From contig CAJTJV010000035.1 in NCBI GenBank assembly GCA_910576775.1, forward strand, positions 1-29,830: a stretch of DNA of 29,830 bases, given 5' to 3'. Both the position numbers and the translations under genes were made by a program. This stretch comes from an uncultured Muribaculaceae bacterium. GTDB lineage: Bacteria > Bacteroidota > Bacteroidia > Bacteroidales > Muribaculaceae. A model generated the notes under the pieces. It searched no databases and had not been told where the DNA came from. It saw only the letters and a program-made list of their open reading frames with translations. Positions 24,999 to 29,830 of this stretch are shown here, one piece after another. Position 1 is the first letter of the stretch; every line of letters starts with the position of its first letter.

Positions 24999-25709
24999 TT
25001 AAGGAGTGGAGATGAATTGGCGTGCAGTCGCGATATCGGCGGCGTGGTCGACATCGATAATCTTGCCGAATGTAAAGGCCTTGATTTTCAGACCCGCTGT
25101 GAGCAACGCACGCTGATAATTGCGCATGCGGCTCACTCCGGAGGCCATGCAGTCCTCAAGCACACGGAGTGCAGGGGCCGTAAGTCCGTAAATACCGCCG
25201 GAGATGTATTTGTCGTGGCCATCGGATCTATCGCGGAAGGAGGTTATAAGTCCTGTCGATTCGTCGACATCCACATAAAGTGGTTTTTCGTCATCGATGA
25301 AGGATGTAAGCCCCATGCATCCGTCGGCGGAGCTGTCACAATCGAAAGCTTCGGCATATCTTATGAAATCGCTCTGCCGGAAAACAGTATCGACAGTCGT
25401 AAGGATGAATTTGCCGGCCGTAAAATGGCGCGACACTTCATAGAAACTATGCATGGAGCTTGGCGTGGTCTTTACCGTAAGACGGAAATCGAAAGGCAAC
25501 TCCGGCCCTATCTTCTCAAGATACTCCCGCACGGCAGTCATATTGCCGTTAACGATAACATTGAGTGATTCCGGCTTATAGGAGGCGAAAATATCTATAA
25601 GACGGCGTATCATAGGCCGTCCGTCAAGGTCGACGAGGGGCTTGGGCAGCTCCACACCTTCCTGTACAAGGCGCGATCCTTCTCCGGCAGCGATTATGGC
25701 ATAGTGCAT
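24999..25709 (-). CDS. Nucleotidyltransferase (sugar-nucleotide pyrophosphorylase-like)
   Basis: 236 residues with a Rossmann-like NTP-transferase fold. GEGSRL at 9-14 is the variant of GxGxRL that binds the nucleotide, and K23 in ELPKPLVDLDGRPM is the conserved lysine after it. D107 in TTVDTVF and D219/D221 in IIDVDH fit the metal-binding positions. The family transfers a nucleoside monophosphate from an NTP to a sugar phosphate, choline phosphate or cofactor; the acceptor is not evident. It starts 3 bp after pdxA ends and lies 16 bp before parE. I know of no pathway reason for its place between them. No dedicated sugar-pathway gene is adjacent. Confidence 0.82.
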   Translation of the reverse strand: MHYAIIAAGEGSRLVQEGVELPKPLVDLDGRPMIRRLIDIFASYKPESLNVIVNGNMTAVREYLEKIGPELPFDFRLTVKTTPSSMHSFYEVSRHFTAGKFILTTVDTVFRQSDFIRYAEAFDCDSSADGCMGLTSFIDDEKPLYVDVDESTGLITSFRDRSDGHDKYISGGIYGLTAPALRVLEDCMASGVSRMRNYQRALLTAGLKIKAFTFGKIIDVDHAADIATARQFISTP

Positions 25710-25712
25710 GAC

Positions 25713-26816
25713 TTAATCTTTTGTAAGGTCAAGAGTAGGATCCGCACCCTTATCGTTCTTGTCATTATACTGCTTGCGGAGAGGACGGCGATATGCCTCG
25801 TCATGATTCTGACGATTGCGGAATATATCTATCGCTGCATATATGGCACAGCGCATCGATTCGGGCGATGCGAGATTCTTTCCGACAATGTCGTATCCTG
25901 TGCCATGGTCGGGAGAAGTGCGCACAAAGGGTAGCCCGGCAGTAAAATTCACACCGGTATCCATGGCAAGAGTTTTGAAAGGTGTCAGCCCCTGGTCGTG
26001 GTACATGGCAAGAATACCGTCGAAAGCCTTATAGGCACCGCTGCCGAAGAAGCCGTCGGAGGCGTAAGGCCCGAAAACGAGTATCTTCTTTTCACGAGCC
26101 TCGGCAATCGCCGGTGCAATGATTTCTTCTTCCTCTTTGCCGAGCAGGCCGTTCTCGCCTGCATGGGGATTTAGCGACAGTACGGCGATGCGTGGCGACG
26201 GGACGCCGAAATCGCGGCGCAGAGAGTCCGAAAATGCTGTTATCTTGTCGAGCACGGCCTCCCGGGTAATGGAAGCGGGGACGTCGGCGACAGGCGTATG
26301 CGTTGTCACGAGAGCCACTCGCATATTTTCGGAACACATCACCATAAGGGCTTTCGGAGCATTGTCATCTTCGGCAGCTGCCGCTTCAAGGAATTCGGTA
26401 TGGCCGGGGAAATGAAATTTGTCGCTTTGGATGGAATGCTTATTGATAGGAGCCGTCACAAGAACGTCAATATCACCGTTGCGCAGATCTTCCACAGCAG
26501 TCTCAAGTGCGGCAAGAGCAGCCTGACCGGCAACCTCAGAAGGCAGACCCGGGTCTATTTTCAGGTCTTCGCCTACGACATTGACGATACTGAAAGCACC
26601 GTCACGGGCATCGGCGGCCTTATCGACACGCACAAGCTGCACAGGAGCAAGCTCCATAGCCTTGCGGTAGAATGCCGCGGCCTTGGCCGAGCCGTAGACA
26701 ACAATAGTGCACAAATCGGCCATACGGGTATCCTCAAGAATTTTAAGGATTACCTCATATCCGATACCGTTTGTGTCGCCGTGGGTGATTCCCACTTTTA
26801 TTTTATTGTTACTCAT
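25713..26816 (-). CDS. pdxA: 4-hydroxythreonine-4-phosphate dehydrogenase
   Basis: 367 residues. The enzyme oxidises 4-phosphohydroxy-L-threonine with NAD in the DXP-dependent pathway to pyridoxal 5'-phosphate. Metal-binding histidines align as H173 in VTTHTPV, H218 in LNPHAGENG and H273 in MYHDQGLTPFK. GDTNGIGYE (13-21), FPGHTEFL (136-143) and TSPDHGTGYDI (300-310) are also typical. The last 25 residues form a charged tail of low complexity beyond the catalytic core. Its ATG overlaps the rlmN stop by 4 bp (ATGA), so the two are coupled. pdxJ, usually the next step, is not in the window. Confidence 0.96.
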   Translation of the reverse strand: MSNNKIKVGITHGDTNGIGYEVILKILEDTRMADLCTIVVYGSAKAAAFYRKAMELAPVQLVRVDKAADARDGAFSIVNVVGEDLKIDPGLPSEVAGQAALAALETAVEDLRNGDIDVLVTAPINKHSIQSDKFHFPGHTEFLEAAAAEDDNAPKALMVMCSENMRVALVTTHTPVADVPASITREAVLDKITAFSDSLRRDFGVPSPRIAVLSLNPHAGENGLLGKEEEEIIAPAIAEAREKKILVFGPYASDGFFGSGAYKAFDGILAMYHDQGLTPFKTLAMDTGVNFTAGLPFVRTSPDHGTGYDIVGKNLASPESMRCAIYAAIDIFRNRQNHDEAYRRPLRKQYNDKNDKGADPTLDLTKD

Positions 26817-27853
26817 AATTGGTTGTCACTTGTATTTGTTTTCTTGGCTCCGGCGAGCATCCCGCAGGCAGCCATTATATCCTCGCCACGGGAGGCACGG
26901 ATAGTGGCGGTGATTCCGGCGCCGTTCAAATGGTCGCGGAAACGTACCATGGTGTCGGCGTCCGAGGGCACACCTTCGAACCCGGGAGTCCGATGAAAGC
27001 GGATAAGGTTCACTCGCGCATCTGTCCCTCGGAGAAGACGCGCCAACGCATCTGCATGGCGCCTGTCATCGTTGATTCCGGCAAACATCGTGTATTCTAT
27101 CGACAGCCGCCTCTGGTGGGCGAAATCATAACGTCGGAGGACGGCCACAACATCTGATACCGGACAGGCTTTCTCGACAGGCATAAGACTGAGGCGTTCC
27201 TCGGAAAAAGGCGAGTGGACGCTGACAGCTATGTGAACATGCGTTTTATCGAGAAGGATTCCGAGACCGGGTTGCTTGCCGATTGTCGACACGGTAATTC
27301 GCTTCGGACTCCAGGCCATTCCCCAGGGGGCGGTTAAAATCTCCACTGCACGGAGCACGGCATCGATATTGTCGGTAGGCTCGCCCATGCCCATGAAAAC
27401 TATGTTCGTCAGGCTCTCACTATTCTCTATCGACAATATCTGGTTTATTATGTCGCCTGCATCGAGATTGCCCTGCCATCCGCCCTGTCCTGTCATACAG
27501 AAGCGGCAGCCCATGCGACAACCGGCCTGACTCGACACGCAGAGGGTGGCGCGTTCGCGGTCGGGGATATAGACAGCCTCTATATCGCGTCCGCCACGCC
27601 CTTCAAAAAGGTATTTGACAGTGCCGTCGGTACTGCGTGCGACCGTCAGCGGTTGTGTGCGGCCGACGGTATAACCTTGCTCGATAAGTAGCGCGCGGGC
27701 CTTCTTAGGCAAATCCGTCATTTCCTCTATGTCAGTTACGGCGCGCTTGTAGAGCCACGCCACCATCTGACGAGCCGCGAAAGGACGCAAGCCGACGGAT
27801 GCCGCCACCTCGCCCAACTCCACGGGACTCATGCCTAACAGTTTTCTCGCCAT
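26813..27853 (-). CDS. rlmN: Dual-specificity 23S rRNA m2A2503 / tRNA m2A37 methyltransferase
   Basis: 346-residue radical-SAM enzyme that methylates C2 of adenine 2503 in 23S rRNA and, in family members, A37 of some tRNAs. The [4Fe-4S] cluster ligands are C112, C116 and C119 in CRMGCRFC. C330 in GEDIMAACG corresponds to the cysteine that carries the methylene intermediate, and C105 in TLCVSSQ is also conserved. MGMGEPTDN (154-162) is the SAM-binding GEP motif. C330 distinguishes it from non-functional relatives but also exists in Cfr; the neighbouring housekeeping genes and overall sequence favour RlmN. It starts 9 bp after lysS and overlaps pdxA by 4 bp. Confidence 0.96.
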   Translation of the reverse strand: MARKLLGMSPVELGEVAASVGLRPFAARQMVAWLYKRAVTDIEEMTDLPKKARALLIEQGYTVGRTQPLTVARSTDGTVKYLFEGRGGRDIEAVYIPDRERATLCVSSQAGCRMGCRFCMTGQGGWQGNLDAGDIINQILSIENSESLTNIVFMGMGEPTDNIDAVLRAVEILTAPWGMAWSPKRITVSTIGKQPGLGILLDKTHVHIAVSVHSPFSEERLSLMPVEKACPVSDVVAVLRRYDFAHQRRLSIEYTMFAGINDDRRHADALARLLRGTDARVNLIRFHRTPGFEGVPSDADTMVRFRDHLNGAGITATIRASRGEDIMAACGMLAGAKKTNTSDNQL

Positions 27854-27862
27854 TATCTATTT

Positions 27863-29596
27863 TTAAAGCTTATTGGCAGCCTCTACCCATGCAGCGACAT
27901 CTTCGGGCTTGGGATTGGTGAGGCCGAGCTTGTTTTTCTTGTTCACGCCACAGAGATCCTGGAACAGTTTATTGGGATTGAGAGGTTTGAGGGCAACTAC
28001 GGTTAGCACGCCTGCTTTCTGCAAAGGAGCAACCCATTCCTCCGGCACGCCGACAGCGGCAAAAGCCTCGGCATTGTCGCGCTTCTCCACTTTCTCGGGG
28101 CGCATCTGCGGGAAGAGAAGCACTTCCTGGATTGTTGTCTGGCCCGTCATCAACATCACGAGACGATCCATGCCGATACCCATACCCGAAGTGGGAGGCA
28201 TGCCGTATTCGAGGGCGCGGATAAAGTCGGCATCGATAATCATTGCCTCGTCGTCGCCCTTCTCGCCGAGTCGCATCTGCTCAACAAAGCGTTCATACTG
28301 GTCTATGGGGTCGTTAAGCTCGGAATAGGCGTTCGCGAGTTCCTTGCCGTTCACCATAAGCTCGAAGCGCTCTGTAAGCTCGCTGTTGTTGCGGTGGCGT
28401 TTGGTGAGAGGCGACATCTCTATGGGATAATCGGTGATGAATGTAGGCTGTATATATGTACCCTCGCATTTCTCACCGAAAATCTCGTCGATAAGCTTGC
28501 CTTTGCCCATTGTATCGTCTACCTCAATGCCAAGTTCGCGTGCGGTGGCACGGAGCTGTTCTTCGTCCATACCGGTGATATCCACTCCTGTGTGATCCTT
28601 TATGGCCTGAGCCATTGTCACGCGGGGGAACGGAGCCTTGAAACTTATAACATTGTCACCTACCTTGACCTCTGTGGTACCGTTGACGTCGAGACAGATT
28701 TTTTCGAGCATGCGCTCCGTGAAATCCATCATCCAGTTGTAATCCTTGTAGGAAACATAGATTTCCATGCACGTGAACTCCGGATTGTGCGTGCGGTCCA
28801 TACCCTCGTTTCGGAAATTCTTGGAAAACTCATATACACCTTCGAATCCGCCGACAATAAGACGCTTCAGATACAGCTCGTCGGCGATACGGAGATAGAG
28901 AGGAATGTCGAGAGCATTGTGATGGGTGATGAACGGCCTTGCGGCGGCGCCGCCGGGAATGGACTGGAGGATGGGAGTCTCGACCTCGACATAGCCGGCA
29001 TTGTTGAAATATTCGCGCATTGAGGTATATACCTTTGTACGCTTGAGGAATATCTGCTTTACGCCATCATTGACAACGAGGTCGACATAACGGCGACGGT
29101 AACGCAGCTCGGGATCGTCGAAGGCGTCGTAGCGCACTCCATCCTTTACTTTTACGATAGGCAGGGGGCGGAGCGACTTGCTCAACACGGTAAGGGTCTT
29201 GGCATGAATGGAAATCTCACCGGTCTGAGTGCGGAAAACATAACCGCATACGCCGATAAAATCGCCGATGTCGAGAAGTTTTTTGAATACGACATTGTAC
29301 AGGTCTTTGTTTTCTTCAGGACATATCTCATCACGGGACACATAGATCTGAATACGGCCTCTGGAATCCTGTAGCTCCACAAACGAGGCCTTGCCCATGA
29401 TTCTACGGCTCATGATTCGACCTGCGACACATACCTCACGCTGAGGCGCATCATCGGTGAAAGTTTCCTTGATTTCATCGCTGTGGCCGCTCACGGGATA
29501 TTCAGCGGCGGGGTACGGGTCGATGCCCATACGGCGGAGCTCCGCCAGGCTCTGACGCCTGAGCTGCTCCTGTTCACTCAATTCGAGATTACTCAT
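27863..29596 (-). CDS. lysS: Lysyl-tRNA synthetase (class II) with C-terminal extension
   Basis: 577 residues; it charges tRNA-Lys. The OB-fold anticodon-binding domain is about 52-145 (VAGRIMSRRIMGKASFVELQ at 57-76). The class II catalytic core includes GGAAARPF (215-222), motif 2 FRNEGMDRTHNPEFT (261-275) and motif 3 GMPPTSGMGIGMDRL (465-479). The standard enzyme ends near the FPQMRP of residues 495-500; here about 77 further residues follow, with a helical LKPLNPNKLFQ...LGLTNPKPEDVAAWV pattern, which I recall in other Bacteroidetes LysRS. It is the first gene of a seven-gene operon and has its own promoter 33-61 bp upstream of the ATG. Confidence 0.97.
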   Translation of the reverse strand: MSNLELSEQEQLRRQSLAELRRMGIDPYPAAEYPVSGHSDEIKETFTDDAPQREVCVAGRIMSRRIMGKASFVELQDSRGRIQIYVSRDEICPEENKDLYNVVFKKLLDIGDFIGVCGYVFRTQTGEISIHAKTLTVLSKSLRPLPIVKVKDGVRYDAFDDPELRYRRRYVDLVVNDGVKQIFLKRTKVYTSMREYFNNAGYVEVETPILQSIPGGAAARPFITHHNALDIPLYLRIADELYLKRLIVGGFEGVYEFSKNFRNEGMDRTHNPEFTCMEIYVSYKDYNWMMDFTERMLEKICLDVNGTTEVKVGDNVISFKAPFPRVTMAQAIKDHTGVDITGMDEEQLRATARELGIEVDDTMGKGKLIDEIFGEKCEGTYIQPTFITDYPIEMSPLTKRHRNNSELTERFELMVNGKELANAYSELNDPIDQYERFVEQMRLGEKGDDEAMIIDADFIRALEYGMPPTSGMGIGMDRLVMLMTGQTTIQEVLLFPQMRPEKVEKRDNAEAFAAVGVPEEWVAPLQKAGVLTVVALKPLNPNKLFQDLCGVNKKNKLGLTNPKPEDVAAWVEAANKL

Positions 29597-29628
29597 ATAT
29601 ATTTATGCGTTCTTTATATTCCGAATTG

Positions 29629-29657
29629 CAAATTTAAGAAAAAAATCTCAGAATCAA
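29629..29657 (-). promoter_or_regulatory. Promoter of the lysS operon
   Basis: On the minus strand TTG (29655-29657) and TAAATTTG (29629-29636) are separated by 18 bp and lie 32 bp before the lysS ATG. The -7 box is a perfect TAnnTTTG match; the -33 spacing is slightly short. It is the only clear promoter seen for the seven genes down to 21000. Confidence 0.65.
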
Positions 29658-29718
29658 GGCCGGAGGGTGGAAGAATGAGAGTATCAAGACACGGCTCTTT
29701 CATTTAAAATTACATTGC

Positions 29719-29734
29719 CATGTCAGGAGACATG
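29719..29734. repeat. Short hairpin upstream of the lysS promoter
   Basis: CATGTC (29719-29724) and GACATG (29729-29734) pair around an AGGA loop. There is no T-run next to it on either strand beyond a mixed CTATTTT. It may be an operator or chance. The surrounding 29660-29800 stretch shows no gene. Confidence 0.25.
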
Positions 29735-29807
29735 CTATTTTATAGCCTGATTAAAATAGTTGCGGAGAGACCTTTTATTCCTGATTTTCAATAAAATAAG
29801 TGCTTTA

Positions 29808-29815
29808 TAAATTTG
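29808..29815 (+). promoter_or_regulatory. -7-like box for a rightward gene beyond the window
   Basis: TAAATTTG at 29808-29815 matches the -7 consensus on the plus strand, 15 bases before the window end. No TTTG is visible at -33. If real, it drives a gene divergent from lysS that starts just outside the window. Confidence 0.4.
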
Positions 29816-29830
29816 GCCGAGTGGCAGATT

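Overview
The window looks like chromosomal DNA of a Bacteroidales bacterium, most likely a gut Muribaculaceae-type genome; the family-level placement is inference. Three things support this. Promoters follow the Bacteroidetes pattern (-7 box TAnnTTTG, sometimes a TTG/TTTG -33 box about 20 nt upstream), and genes lack purine-rich ribosome binding sites. Three secreted proteins end in type IX secretion (T9SS) sorting domains. The families present (SusC-unlike 'OMP_b-brl_3' barrel, BspA-like LRR protein, GLUG-repeat protein, extended LysRS) are typical of the group.

Layout. 1-310: end of an upstream transcription unit (terminator hairpin) and a gene-free stretch with the polA -7 box. 311-3010 (+): DNA polymerase I with an eroded proofreading domain. 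3018-4877 (-): an orphan phage-type terminase large subunit, convergent with polA and with no other phage gene nearby. 5067-6023 (+): AraC-family regulator, whose stop overlaps that of a convergent YbdG/MscS-type mechanosensitive channel (6020-7531, -). 7532-7909: regulatory region with a promoter and a dyad in a roughly 200-nt leader. 7910-14027 (+): two-gene operon for a secreted subtilisin-like protease and a 1287-residue GLUG-repeat protein, both with T9SS tails, closed by a strong terminator. 14137-15120 (+): membrane-spanning regulator with a periplasmic helical-repeat part and a cytoplasmic LuxR-like HTH, followed by a TonB-dependent-receptor-like barrel (15263-17338, own promoter). 17524-18579 (+): exported Ntn hydrolase of the C45/choloylglycine hydrolase type. 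18580-19138: gene-free but highly structured region. 19139-20881 (+): BspA-like leucine-rich-repeat surface protein with a T9SS tail, then a strong terminator.

21000-29596 (-): one tightly packed housekeeping operon read from a promoter at 29629-29657: lysS, rlmN, pdxA, a nucleotidyltransferase gene, parE, coaD and a C-terminal processing protease. Intergenic gaps are 16 bp or less, with two overlaps. The last 230 bases hold this promoter plus a -7-like box for a rightward gene outside the window.

In sum, a core operon (translation, topoisomerase IV, vitamin B6 and CoA synthesis) and polA flank a variable block of envelope, secreted and regulatory genes. The least explained parts are the orphan terminase, the structured 18787-19068 region upstream of the LRR gene, and the dyad in the protease leader. 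No tRNA, rRNA, CRISPR array or intact insertion sequence was seen.
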